NCBI GenBank assembly: GCA_947579605.1
Contig: OX388313.1
Span: 31,251,214 to 31,315,213, forward strand
Source: Athripsodes cinereus
Taxonomy: Eukaryota; Arthropoda; Insecta; Trichoptera; Leptoceridae
DNA length: 64,000 nucleotides
Direction: 5' to 3'
Shown: piece after piece, positions 22,015 to 31,309 of the stretch
Numbering within the stretch: position 1 is the first letter of the stretch
How the letters are laid out: each line of letters starts with the position of its first letter
Notes under the pieces: model-generated
Database searches by the model: none
The model's input: only the letters and a program-made list of their open reading frames with translations
Told to the model about the DNA's origin: nothing
Made by a program: the position numbers and the translations under genes

Positions 22015-22300
22015 TTAAAAATGAGGATATTAGAAGAATGAGTGGATGTTAGAAGAGTGTTGCAGATAGAACGCGTGTAAATATGCAAGTTACGATGGTG
22101 TGTGTATATGTAGATATGACCCAAAATGACGCATTGTACAGAACCACGCGGCGAAAAAAAACGTTGAAGGTAGACCCCACCGTCACGTGACACTAACAAT
22201 TGAGAAGAAAAAGAAGAAGGAAGAAGTTTGGACATGTGGAACGAACGTGTGATGAGAGAATAACCAAAAATGTAATTTTATCTAAAAGATGAAAAGTCTG
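22015..22300 (+). pseudogene. RTE-type LINE remnant with 128-bp insertion
   Basis: AATGAGGATATTAGAAGAAT, GAGTGGATG corresponds to NEDIRRMSGC of the remnant at 56575-56760. The coding sequence AAGTTACGATGG stops at 22098 and resumes at 22227 as TTTGGACATGTGGAACGAAC (FGHVERT). The unrelated 128 bases between include a purine-rich GAAGAAAAAGAAGAAGGAAG end. Confidence 0.6.
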
Positions 22301-22317
22301 TTGTCACCTATTGAAAC

Positions 22318-22465
22318 GAGAACATTGGGCTAGTTGGAAGTGATCACGCCTTTGTGATAAACACGCCCTCTGTATATTAATTATATCTAATTTGAATGCA
22401 TTTTTCTATAAAGTTGTAAGAATTGTGATCAATGTACAGTAAAGAATGAATAAATATAATATAAT
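22318..22465 (+). mobile_element. CR1-like LINE family A 3' UTR
   Basis: GGGCTAGTTGGAAGTGATCA, GATAAACACGCCCTCTGTAT and GTGATCAATGTACAGTAAAG, ending in AATAAATATAAT. Matches the UTR at 20820-20965. Confidence 0.7.
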
Positions 22466-22931
22466 TACAAAACATTAAGACTGGTAAGAGTTAGCGAAAA
22501 ACCAATTCGATTTTAGCGCGGCTTGAAACATCGTTGCATAAAGCATTCCAATTTTCCCAGACTTTCAGAAGAATTGAATGTAGGTCACTCCATCCCTCTC
22601 CTGAAGATATTATTATTATGATTCCGTCTTTACTATATATGTATTTAATAATATATAACCTCACCACCACCACTTTTCCCTCACTACCGTCTCCTTTTTC
22701 CAATCGTCCATGAATCACTCTATTATCATAATATTCCACCTGCTTTCTCTGTGGTCTGCCAATATTTCATAATATCTATGCAAAGGTAAATATTCACGTT
22801 TTCTAGGTAGGTACTTTAGGTTGTATGATGTAGCATACTACTTTATCAGAGATAAATATGACACATTGAAACTTCGTAACCATAAACTGTTTGAAACATT
22901 GATATTATACGTAAAAATATTTTAATTTGAT

Positions 22932-23456
22932 TGTTACTTGCATGTGCATTTTTTATAAATAACATTTAATATTTAAAATAACATTTAAACATAAATGTTA
23001 TAAACAAAACAATGAAAACAAAAAATGCACATGCACTTGTGTTTAGGTGAATTGAAACAAATGTTTCTTTCTATTACTTATTATATTATTGACAACGAGA
23101 AAGAAGTCTTTCGACTTATCAGGTCATTATCAATCCGTGAATTCACTGAAACATTAAATTCAATAATTTCTCGAATGTTCAACGAATGTTGATATGGATG
23201 GGATTTGGATATTTATAACATTTTCATTTTTTATGCGGCAATTATTTGTTTCTAATTCCAATTTTCTTCATTTGTCACAGTTATAAATCAATTCTATATT
23301 ATCAATTCCAAAGGTGTACCCCGTATCTCTCGAATGTTCAGCTATTTCACTGTCAATTGTCATATTTTTTACTGCACTTTCATATTCTTTAAAACGGTGT
23401 TAAATTTTTCTTCCACTTTGTCCTATGTAGACTGCGTTACAATCTCTGCACTTTAT
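22932..23456 (-). pseudogene. Penelope-like element: GIY-YIG end, 3' UTR and pseudo-LTR motif
   Basis: The minus-strand translation from about 23456 gives FIKCRDCNAVYIGQSGRKI, one stop, then HRFKEYESAV, IAEHSRDTGYTFGIDNIELI and a stop. CNAVYIGQ with following Gly-Arg and Arg residues is the second half of a GIY-YIG nuclease motif, the endonuclease domain that marks PLEs. About 170 bases past the stop comes a hammerhead-like core at 23109-23133 (TTGATAA, one extra base, GAC/GTC stem, GAAA), then AGAAAGAAACATTTGTTTCA. Another hairpin (GCATGTGCATTTTTT and complement, 22938-23035) closes the region. The internal stop and frame decay show it is dead. Confidence 0.75.
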
Positions 23457-23560
23457 AAATAGGACACAGTGGAAGAAAAATTGAACAACGTTATAGAGAA
23501 CACGAAAGTTATTTTAGTAGACACATGTATTTATTTATTTAAACGCATGATTAATTTACA
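23457..23560 (+). pseudogene. second GIY-YIG fragment, head-to-head with the first
   Basis: The plus strand from 23459 reads IGHSGRKIEQRYREHES then YFSRHMYLF, a diverged copy of the same motif (IGQSGRKI...RFKEYES on the minus strand). AATTTTTCTTCCACTTTGTC (23404-23423) and its near-complement at 23462-23483 form the inverted arms around roughly 30 bases. Two PLE copies are joined inside their nuclease domains. Confidence 0.65.
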
Positions 23561-23564
23561 TTAT

Positions 23565-24050
23565 AAATTTATAACACATAAAAAGTATGAGAAAATTTGT
23601 TATGAGAGTAGGTATATAGTATATTCATCTAATTATCAAAAGATTCAATAAATTCCAAGTTAGTGAGAAAGTTGGACAGTTGATGTGAAATGTATCGTAA
23701 AGGTTGTCTTGGTATATCGTCTCTTAAATATTGTTAATAACATAAGTTAAACTATTAAAGCGTCCTAAAACTACATTCAGAGCTTCCCAAGAGCAATATA
23801 CTCTTAGTTTAATATAGCAATGTGGCGATGAATGTCGTATATTAAATTTAATGTTGTCCATACAAAGCTTATGGCATACATATAGATAACGTCCTCAAGA
23901 TTTTTGTTTATTTATTTATTCTTTACTCTATCTTCATTTTTTTCCTTCTTTCATTATTATTTTAGGCAAGGCACCCGACAGGGAGTGAATTATGTACATT
24001 ATATTTACTGTTCATTGATCACAATAGGTACATACAATTTTATAGAAAGA
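23565..24050. other. no recognised feature
   Basis: AT-rich; nothing supported was seen. Confidence 0.35.
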
Positions 24051-24054
24051 TGAA

Positions 24055-24150
24055 TTTATAATAATAATAATAATCTGGACAATTTATTGAGCGCCATTTT
24101 GTGGTACAAACCACCGCAAGGGCGCATTTTCAGTTTTTTTGTTTAAATTT
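24055..24150 (-). mobile_element. L2-like LINE 3' tail
   Basis: (TAA)n then TCTGGACAATTTATTGAGCG, CCATTTTGTGG and GCAAGGGCGCATTTT. This has the same layout as the tails at 29520 and 52700 (CGGAC..TTTATA..GGCGCC..AAGGGCGCCGTG). Confidence 0.5.
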
Positions 24151-24159
24151 ATTTATTGT

Positions 24160-24665
24160 TATTATCAAATTTTAATATATTTTATAAATTTAATTTAACT
24201 ATTAAAAAAATTTAAAGCATTTCTAATTGTCACAAATTTGAAATAATATGAAACAATTATGTGAGTTCCAATTGTAGGTATTATTATTTGTCACAAATTT
24301 TATCCACTAGTTCATTTGTTTTAAATTTGTAATTTTTAATAAGTTTGAAAGTAATTTAACACTCAAAAAACAATTATCTTTATAAAACTATTGAAACTAA
24401 AAACATCGTATTAAAATGTTGTTATTTTGAACCATTATTTGATAATATTTTAATTTTTGAAAGTGAGACGTCAGAGGTTTCAGACAGCTACTACGGGCGC
24501 CATCCACCGACGATTTAAATTAGATATAATCAATTTTGTGGTTTCTTGACGTCTTCTTTTTTGAGTGTGTAACTGTGAATATTTTGGACTTTTCGGCGAT
24601 GCAGTAAAAGTACGGAACTTTTTTCTACCTAAGCGTTTTTCAACCAAGAAGTTAAGGTAGAAAAA
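24160..24665. other. no recognised feature
   Basis: Strongly AT-rich, with one higher-GC patch near 24480-24520 (CTACGGGCGCCATCCACCG). Confidence 0.35.
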
Positions 24666-24669
24666 GCAG

Positions 24670-24925
24670 GAGACGTATATCTACATGACTAAGAGAAAGG
24701 ATGCTCGCAGACGTGGCAGCCGATTATATAGTATTAAATGGTTAGACCATGAAGAGCAGATCTTAAAGGATGGACATGTCCTGAATAGAATAAGCAGGAG
24801 AGCATGTATGACGAATGACATAGATGTGATGGAAGCAAAAAAATTGTGCAAGGAACTGTCCTGTGGAGTGGTACTTTATCCTTTCTGCCTTCATCGCGAG
24901 GGTAACGGTGTGATGTTGTGTACAT
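24670..24925 (+). pseudogene. RTE-type LINE C-terminal end, diverged
   Basis: The frame reads TKRKDARRRGSRLYSIKWLD, HEEQILKDGHVLNRISRRAC, then MEAKKLCKE. It parallels ARRRGRPRIKWQDHLNQILQ, DGHVLSTLNRRAC of the copy at 16478. The end has an indel (CTGCCTTCATCGCGAGGGTA), so the SAYPARE motif is out of frame. Confidence 0.65.
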
Positions 24926-24929
24926 AATA

Positions 24930-25730
24930 AATATTGTATATATTATGAAACGTTCATTGATGTCGTAAATAGAAGTTTTAGATGAAAAATAATCAACGTA
25001 ACATAACGACTACTAGATAATGAAATTAGAAATTTACAATAGAAATAGTTTCATTGTAAGATTACAGAAAACTATTTAATTTGAAACTACCATGAAACTA
25101 TGATGATAATAATAATCATTGAGTAGGATGACTTAATTTATTTTAATACGACCATTTAAACAAATTACATTACGTTTTAAACTTGGAAGAGATTCTCTTG
25201 GAAATTAGAAGTACAACTTAGAATCGGTGTCTAAAGTGACAGTGGACTTAAATTTAATTTAGTCCTAGATGGATAAAAAGCCTTACAAAGCTCTAAGCCG
25301 CAGTGGTAAAGCTCAGAAGTAGAGTATATTATGGTATTTTTTTTACATTATGTAATTAAAAACGGTGATACTACAAAGTTTTGAATTGTTTATTCAGTGA
25401 CTAGGCAAACCATCTACTATTGGAATATTTTAAATTCACAATTATCTTGCAGATTACGTTAGAACAAATCTATTTGTATTTTATTTATTCGTAGTTGAGT
25501 GAAGTGAAGTCTTTGTAATGAATGTTGAAAATATTGACATTCATGTAATAATCATAAAGATCGTCCTCTTTGTGACATATAAAGTAAAGACATTCAGAAT
25601 GTATGGCATACCGCATGGCTAATCTGAGAATACTTCAATATTGTGTGCGTGATGTTGCACTAACACTTTTACAGAATATTCAAAAACTTGCATAAATTAA
25701 TGGAAGTTCTATTATTTACTGGTTATTTTA
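24930..25730. other. no recognised feature
   Basis: AT-rich; nothing supported was seen. Confidence 0.35.
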
Positions 25731-25734
25731 CATC

Positions 25735-26045
25735 TTACTTACTTACTTATTCAGCTATTCCTGTCCACTGCTGAACATAAGCCTCCCCCATATGTCTCCA
25801 GGCATCTCTGTCCTGGGCTTTCTGCAACCAGTCACCAGCGATTCTTCTAATGGTTGGAGGTCTTCCTCTGCTCGTTTTATCTTCACGAGGTCTCCACTCC
25901 GCTACCCTTTTTGTCCATCTTGGATCTTTAAGTCTAGTAACATGCCCTGCCCATGACCACTTCAACCTTGCTACTCTTTCGACAACATCCGTAACTCCCG
26001 ATCTTCTACGTATCTCTGTAATTCTACATAGGTACACATTAAAAA
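25735..26045 (-). pseudogene. RTE-type LINE C-terminus, frame intact
   Basis: The last hundred or so residues include RRRSGVTDVVERVARLKWSW, AGHVTRLKDPRWTKRVAEWR, KTSRGRPPT, and DWLQKAQDRDAWRHMGEAYV then QQW. The order (VTDVV.R...LKW.WAGHV, RWT.RV.EWRP, RGRPP, AQDR..W) is the standard C-terminal signature of a second RTE-type family, also seen at 4195-4510. 5'-truncated; ends in a (TAAG)n tail. Confidence 0.75.
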
Positions 26046-26049
26046 TTAT

Positions 26050-26540
26050 AAAAATACAGAGAAAAGTTAGTCGCAAAAGCTTGATTTCTTACAACTAACA
26101 TAAACATTGTCATTTTTCGCCAGCTATTTTCTCCAAAAAGTTACAAATATAATAATATGTTGATACATAATATTTAAATACTCATAAAAATTTCATATTT
26201 ATAAATTAAATATTTAGAAGGTAGTTGAGTCAAAAGGGTGTAATGTCGTTTTATTTTTATTTTGCATAAAAAAATATTGGATTAGTATTTGACAGAAAAT
26301 TATGTAATGGTTAATCGTTGAATGTTAAAGTTTTTTTATATAGAAAATTGTTGGATAAATTTACATGGGATATAGCATTGCAATTATTAACCACGTTTAT
26401 GAGAAAAACGGAAAAAATAAAGATATATATAATTATAATGAGCTTTCAAAGCGATCCCTGCTCAATGTTGAGGATAAAAAAACTTATTGTATAACATTAA
26501 TATATGTTTGTATTTAAAGTGTATAATATTATTTGAAAGT
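26050..26540. other. no recognised feature
   Basis: AT-rich; nothing supported was seen. Confidence 0.35.
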
Positions 26541-26544
26541 CTTA

Positions 26545-26915
26545 GAGATCATAATGCGTAACAGTGCTATACGAGAGGAATGTGGAATGAAAGTTGGTGT
26601 AACAACAAGGATGAATGTAAATAAGTTACGATGGTTTGGGCATGTGGAAAAAATGAATTAGGACAGAATGACCAAGAAGATATATTTGGCTGAGAGGAAT
26701 TGTGCTCGGAGACGTGGACGTCCGAGGATTAATTGGCAAGATCGTTTAAATCAAATCCTACGGGACGGTCACGTGTTGAGCACATTGAACAGGAAAGCAT
26801 GCATTAGGAGTTGTATGACATTGACGGAAACGAAATATGTATGCAAGGATAGAAGAAAGTGGCGCTCGATCCATTCTGCCTACCCTACGAGGGAAGCGGC
26901 GTGATGATATGGCTG
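26545..26915 (+). pseudogene. RTE-type LINE end, one stop
   Basis: Close relative of 16439-17384: RNSAIREECGMKVGVTTRMN, RWFGHVEKMN, TKKIYLAERNCARRRGRPRI, RRKWRSIHSAYPTREAA. A TAG at about 26658-26660 interrupts the frame after KMN. The 3' end GGCGTGATGATATGG lacks the long (TATG)n tail. Confidence 0.8.
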
Positions 26916-26919
26916 GATG

Positions 26920-27505
26920 GATATTATTTGAATAAATAAATATTTGATTTTAAATTTCTAATTGTTGAGAAAATAAAGTTTCATTCGTCAATTTGCCATA
27001 TGTACGTTAAAAAAGTGTTGCTACATGAAGCTAATAGCGATAATAAATACAGCGATGGAAAATGGTTGAATAACAAAATTGCTAGCTAACTAACTGTTAT
27101 TATTGTATAATTATTATTCTCATTACGTTCTACAATTCACACTCCAATTAGTCGAGAGTTGTTCTCATTAAATTGCATAATCATTCAAATAAATTATGTA
27201 GCTTCAAAATAATATATAACATTATGCAATTCTACCATCGTAACTGATTTACTATTTAATAACTGAAATGAAATTATACAATAATAATTAATGCACACAA
27301 TCACGGCACTTCACTTCCTTTACTAGACACCGGATAAAATATATTTATATTATCTCTCATCTTTTTTGTATCTAAATTTTCAAGTGTTCTGTAAATAACA
27401 AACGTTTGTAAAACATCGCGAATGAGAAATTTTTTGAAATCCATTGGCAATAATAGTATTTCCACTCTATTCTGCACCTGGAATCAAACCACGTCTCTTA
27501 TGCAT
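26920..27505. other. no recognised feature
   Basis: AT-rich; nothing supported was seen. Confidence 0.35.
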
Positions 27506-27509
27506 ATGG

Positions 27510-27625
27510 CCAAACTTTGAATATTCAACATCTTTATGCCACCCCTCACAATTTTTTTACTTTTGTATTGCCAAGGAGAAGACAACTTTCATGTTTGTTA
27601 CACATTTTAGATAACACAGCACTCA
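27510..27625 (+). mobile_element. (TAG)n-tail SINE-like element, degenerate
   Basis: AACATCTTTATGCCACCCCT, TTGTATTGCCAAGGAGAAGA, CAACTTTCATGTTTGTTACA matches the internal part of the family at 39892-40138. Confidence 0.45.
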
Positions 27626-27754
27626 ATGAAGATTTTCATAATTCCAATACAAGATAAAAGCACAATATTAGACTAATATAACACAGGCTCTCTAAGTTGG
27701 ATCGTCTTAGCTTTCTGTGACTTAGTGTAAGACTTTACATTTAACTTCCAGATG

Positions 27755-28065
27755 CATTGATAATCTCGCCACTGCACTTCATTACTTCATTGTTTTGGCG
27801 GTTTGGTGGTTTGGCCGGCCAGCCCTTCAGGCTGCCCACTATGGCGCCTCCGGTGTGGACAAGATTTGTTAAGTGTAGAATTTCGGATTAATGGAAGTCC
27901 CCAGACTTCTGCGGTATCCGGGTGGACGGTGGGTCCTTCAATGTATGCACTTCATTACATTTTTTCTTTTGTGTATGCACTTCATTACATTTTTTCTTTT
28001 GTATATGCTCTGTTGATTTTGTTATTTGAATGATGATGTGCAAGAAGAATAAAGTAAATAAATTA
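27755..28065 (+). mobile_element. CR1-like family B tail containing a nested repeat
   Basis: GATAATCTCGCCACTGCACT begins the tail. After the nested element it resumes with TGCACTTCATTAC, and the run CTGTTGATTTTGTTATTTGA, ATGATGATGTGCAAG ends in AATAAAGTAAATAAATTAAT. This is the plus-strand counterpart of 38155-38460. A 29-bp block beginning TGTATGCACTTCATTACATT is duplicated in tandem (27943 and 27972). Confidence 0.6.
27786..27945 (+). repeat. 160-bp short element, with 13-bp target duplication
   Basis: TGCACTTCATTAC occurs immediately before (27773-27785) and after (27946-27958). The insert has TTTGGCCGGCCAGCCCTTCA, GGCTGCCCACTATGGCGCC, GTGTGGACAAGATTTG and ends CCTTCAATGTA. Copies at 33003-33165 and 18430-18570 (plus) and 29635-29750 (minus). 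No clear tRNA boxes and no terminal inverted repeats, so the class is unknown. Confidence 0.7.
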
Positions 28066-28204
28066 ATTAATCTTATCTAGTTGATAAACTATTGCACATA
28101 ATTGTCAAAATGCTCAATGAATAGAAATTTTTTTTTTTTTTTTGCGATATTATCTGATTATGTAATTAATTGAATATTTGACGTTGAAGACCACAAATAT
28201 TACG

Positions 28205-28310
28205 AACAATGATTAGAAACAATTTTCTACAAAAATCTATTGAAATTAAATGCAATGAACATACAGAGGGCGATTTTATCGCATAGGCACGATCTTTTCC
28301 AAACTTCTTC
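28205..28310 (-). mobile_element. CR1-like LINE family A 3' UTR
   Basis: ACATACAGAGGGCGATTTTA, TCGCATAGGCACGATCTTTT and CCAAAC. Fragment only. Confidence 0.6.
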
Positions 28311-28311
28311 T

Positions 28312-28440
28312 TCTTCAAGTGCCTTGTCGGGTCCCCCCAACGTTGGCGATCACCTCGGCGAACTTGTCCCTGTCCTGCGCTGCTCGGAACAGCTCTTCCA
28401 CACTTCGGATGCCGGTCCACTCCCTTATGTTTCGCAGCCG
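28312..28440 (-). pseudogene. GAA-tailed LINE, C-terminal end
   Basis: The minus strand reads EWTGIRSVEELFRAAQDRDK, FAEVIANVGGTRQGT and stops, then (GAA)n. It matches the longer copy at 47897-48115 (REWTGTRDVKELFRAAQNGQ, FSRVIVNVRKTRQDT). These are typical C-terminal residues of LINE pol proteins. About 40 codons remain. Confidence 0.65.
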
Positions 28441-28509
28441 TTTTCCAAACTAACTTAATTATTATATGTGATTAGTCTGCTGGCTACCCCAGTTGTGAGA
28501 ATACATTCA

Positions 28510-29000
28510 ACATCTTCAATTCAGTGATTAAGTATTTCAGTTATATTCTTTTAAGATCCTTTTATTCAACATTATTATAACAGTCAATATTTTAATACTA
28601 AAGCACATTTCTTTGCTTCGTTACACAATCCGGTCCCTTTTCTATTCAGGGGCGCCGTAAGGCATCCGCATAGTATAATATAATTCAATATATAGTACTA
28701 TAATAATAATAATTACTCACTACAACAGGGTCAGGTATAGGTAAAGGATAAATCTATTAACCGGGCGTTTGACCCCTTTCAAAATGATTCCTTTTCTCAT
28801 GTATTATTTATGATACGCCCGACTAAACTTATGCATTGTACTTTACCTCTTGCTGCTGTATATTATTATTATACTGTGTTTATGTTGGTAAGATGTACAC
28901 TTTTCTATTTGTGCCAATTATTGGGTTCATTTTCGCCACGATGAGAGCTACGTGGCTTGACGCCGTGAATCAAATTATCAAGAACAACTGTAAGTAATAG
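28510..29000. other. no recognised feature
   Basis: A (TAG)n-family 3' piece (TCTGCTGGCTACCCCAGTTG) sits just before it at 28472-28510. Otherwise AT-rich and unassigned. Confidence 0.35.
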
Positions 29001-29004
29001 AAAT

Positions 29005-29125
29005 CGGGGTATGTGTATGAGAAATCGCATAAATTTAGAAGAAGCGAAAGAAGTATTAAGGGGTAGAGGTGTGTGGCGTTCTGTTCTCTCTGCCTATCCA
29101 GAATGGGATATGGCGTGAAGGTATA
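29005..29125 (+). pseudogene. RTE-type LINE tail
   Basis: MRNRINLEEAKEVLRGRGVW, RSVLSAYPEWDMA and stop, then GGTATAG. Only the last 34 codons are present, but the frame is intact. Confidence 0.65.
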
Positions 29126-29129
29126 GCAT

Positions 29130-29515
29130 AGCAATAATAGTAACTAACGTTCCTAAGACATTACAATAAATAAGTATACATAGATTCGCATCGGGAATAA
29201 CCCCTTCAAGGTTGGTCTATTATTTATTTTTTATTTGTTCCTATCGAGAAAATTCTGGAGTCAGGGGGCCGATCTGAAGAATCCGTACTCGGTATCAATT
29301 AATTATTTTTATTGATTGATAAATTATTGTATTTTTCTCTTTCATTCTCTCCTTCGATATTTTTTCTTTCTTCCATTCTTACATTGTTTTTTCATCTTAT
29401 TTTCCAATTGAATGATAATATAAATGTACCTAGTAGGTAATAACTTTTCTTATATATTTTCTTGATAATGTTTTATTTTCTTGACCTTTGTATAAATGCG
29501 TCATATTGTATACTT
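29130..29515. other. no recognised feature
   Basis: AT-rich; nothing supported was seen. Confidence 0.35.
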
Positions 29516-29519
29516 TCGT

Positions 29520-29632
29520 ATAATAATAATGACAATCGGACAATTTATATAAGGTGCCGTTTAATGATCCGTGACCAACTCAAGGGCAACGTGATTTTTT
29601 CTGAATAGAAGCGTTTTCAACTTTATCCTTCT
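29520..29632 (-). mobile_element. L2-like LINE 3' end
   Basis: (TAA)n, ATCGGACAATTTATATAAGG, TGCCGTTTAATGATCCGTGA, CCAACTCAAGGGCAACGTGA. It matches 52700-52830, where the coding end is readable. Confidence 0.6.
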
Positions 29633-29634
29633 TC

Positions 29635-29750
29635 CATATCTGGATATCTCAGAATAGGGGGACCTCTATTTATTCGCTCTTCTAAGCAAAACTTTTGTCC
29701 TTATGGGCAGCCTGAAAGACTGACTGGCCAATACCACCTCGTTAGAATCT
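29635..29750 (-). repeat. 160-bp short element, minus copy
   Basis: The reverse complement has TTGGCCAGTCAGTCTTTCAG, GCTGCCCATAAGGACAA, TTGCTTAGAA, ATAAATAGAGG. Closest to the copy at 18430. Confidence 0.45.
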
Positions 29751-29754
29751 TTTA

Positions 29755-30050
29755 CGCTACATTTACATCTTCTATGTTACATCAACAACAGTTGGAGCTG
29801 AGCGCTGTGGTCGCCTCGGAGTATCGCCTATTGGAAAAGAGCACAGTGAGTGCCGTGTGGGTGCCGTGCCGTTTAAAGCTTTGTGGACAGTTAGGCATAA
29901 TTTAATTTTCAGTTTTACTGGGGCTCTCGGGCAAATTAGATCGTTAAGTAATAAAGCGCTTGTCTTTTCTGTGAAAGGTCCTGGCGGTAGCGTTAAAATC
30001 TCATGAAATATAGAGTATGAAAACTTAATTTGGAATAATTTAAAGACAAC
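29755..30050. other. GC-richer unassigned stretch
   Basis: Contains GAGCTGAGCGCTGTGGTCGC and GAGTGCCGTGTGGGTGCCGT, unusual against the AT-rich background. No supported frame or family. Confidence 0.3.
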
Positions 30051-30054
30051 ACGG

Positions 30055-30125
30055 CCTATCCCACAAGTGGGGTAGCCAGTGCACTAACTGCATGTAATAA
30101 ACCTCTTATACCTATAAAAATAATA
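30055..30125 (-). mobile_element. (TAG)n-tail SINE-like element, 3' fragment
   Basis: GGCCTATCCCACAAGTGGGG, TAGCCAGTGCACTAACTGCA, TGTAATAAACC; the reverse of the family 3' part. Confidence 0.5.
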
Positions 30126-30129
30126 AAAC

Positions 30130-30650
30130 ATGATGATGAGCAGCCTTGGTGCCTGATATTGTGGCCAATCCAGTTTGTTCGTTGTTGGCTGATCTGTTTA
30201 ACAATGATTTGACTACTTTCACCTACCCCGATCAAAACTTCTTCGTTTTATTTAGAAAGTAATATAACCCTTTTAAAAGTTGATCCAACGACGTTACACA
30301 ACAACTGTTTGTAAAGTAAATTTTACATGATGTTATTTAAAATTTTGTTATAGCAAACTGTTTCTACTCGTGTTTGTGTAGTTTTTAATGAGTTTTTTTC
30401 TTCAAACTTTACTTCATATCCCAAAGGAGAATATTTTGCATGGGTACTTTGAGTTCTTAACTTTTTCCTCATGTGTATTTTTCTTTTAATATCAATGTAG
30501 TAAAATTGATACGAAGTCATTAAAATGTAGTCGAATGATAGATAAGTATTGAAATTAAATAGTTTTTATTTTCTATAACTGATTTATCAAACGATTAACA
30601 CCCAAATGTTTAGATATATATAAAGTTTGTCTGAATTTTCATTGTTAGGA
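30130..30650. other. no recognised feature
   Basis: AT-rich; nothing supported was seen. Confidence 0.35.
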
Positions 30651-30654
30651 AATA

Positions 30655-30870
30655 ATGTGATTTTAAATTCTTTAGTGTCTAATGTATGTTTGGGGTTTTA
30701 TGGCTGTTTTATGTAATATATGGAATATTTTTTCTGTCAACTTTATCGTTATGTAATAGGCTCTCATGTCGTAAAATGTATTAATAAATAAAAAAAAAAA
30801 AACAAAATTAGCTGCGAGGCTGTTGGTAATTTAATGTAACCCAGTTCAAAACCCAGCGAGAACACTCATC
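30655..30870 (+). mobile_element. LINE-like tail followed by a tRNA-like SINE fragment
   Basis: TTAATAAATAAAAAAAAAAA (about 30780-30800) closes a UTR-like segment containing AATAGGCTCTCATGTCG. Directly after come GCGAGGCTGTTGGTAATTTA and AGTTCAAAACCCAGCGAG, which resemble A and B boxes. Both assignments rest on form only. Confidence 0.3.
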
Positions 30871-31139
30871 CATTTATTGCCATAATCATCTTAAAAACTT
30901 GGGTCACCTCAATAAAATACGTGGTAAAACTCAAACATAACTATTTTTTATTAATATTAATCAAAGTTGGCCATATGTTACTCATTTTTTAAACCTAAAA
31001 AAAATCCTTCGTGCGTAAAATATTGCATTGTAAAATATAAAAGTCTCAATAATTCAAGAGTTTTTATGTTTATACTGTGGAAATACATTTTTTAATTTAA
31101 GTCAAACAATACTTTTTCGATTACACTTTTATTTAGTAA

Positions 31140-31308
31140 AGATATGTCTGAGTTTTTGTTATATTTCCAAATACAACCTTATACACCTTTTACAGTTAGC
31201 TAAAAGCTTGTGTCGTAAAAGGAGAGTTTGCTGGTACACCTGGGATCGAACCGCGCAGCTCTTGTGCACGAGGCCAAGACTCTACCTCCAGGCTACCAAC
31301 GAAATTAA
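31140..31308 (-). mobile_element. tRNA-derived SINE (TAGCCTGGAGG family)
   Basis: Minus-strand head GTTGGTAGCCTGGAGGTAGA, GTCTTGGCCTCGTGCACAAG, B box GGTTCGATCCC, CTTTTACGACACAAGC, then AAGGTTGTATTTGGAAA. One of the better copies. Confidence 0.75.
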
Positions 31309-31309
31309 T

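Noticed and set aside
22491..22739. 82-residue minus-strand frame
   Set aside because: No recognised motif; composition is as expected for chance translation.
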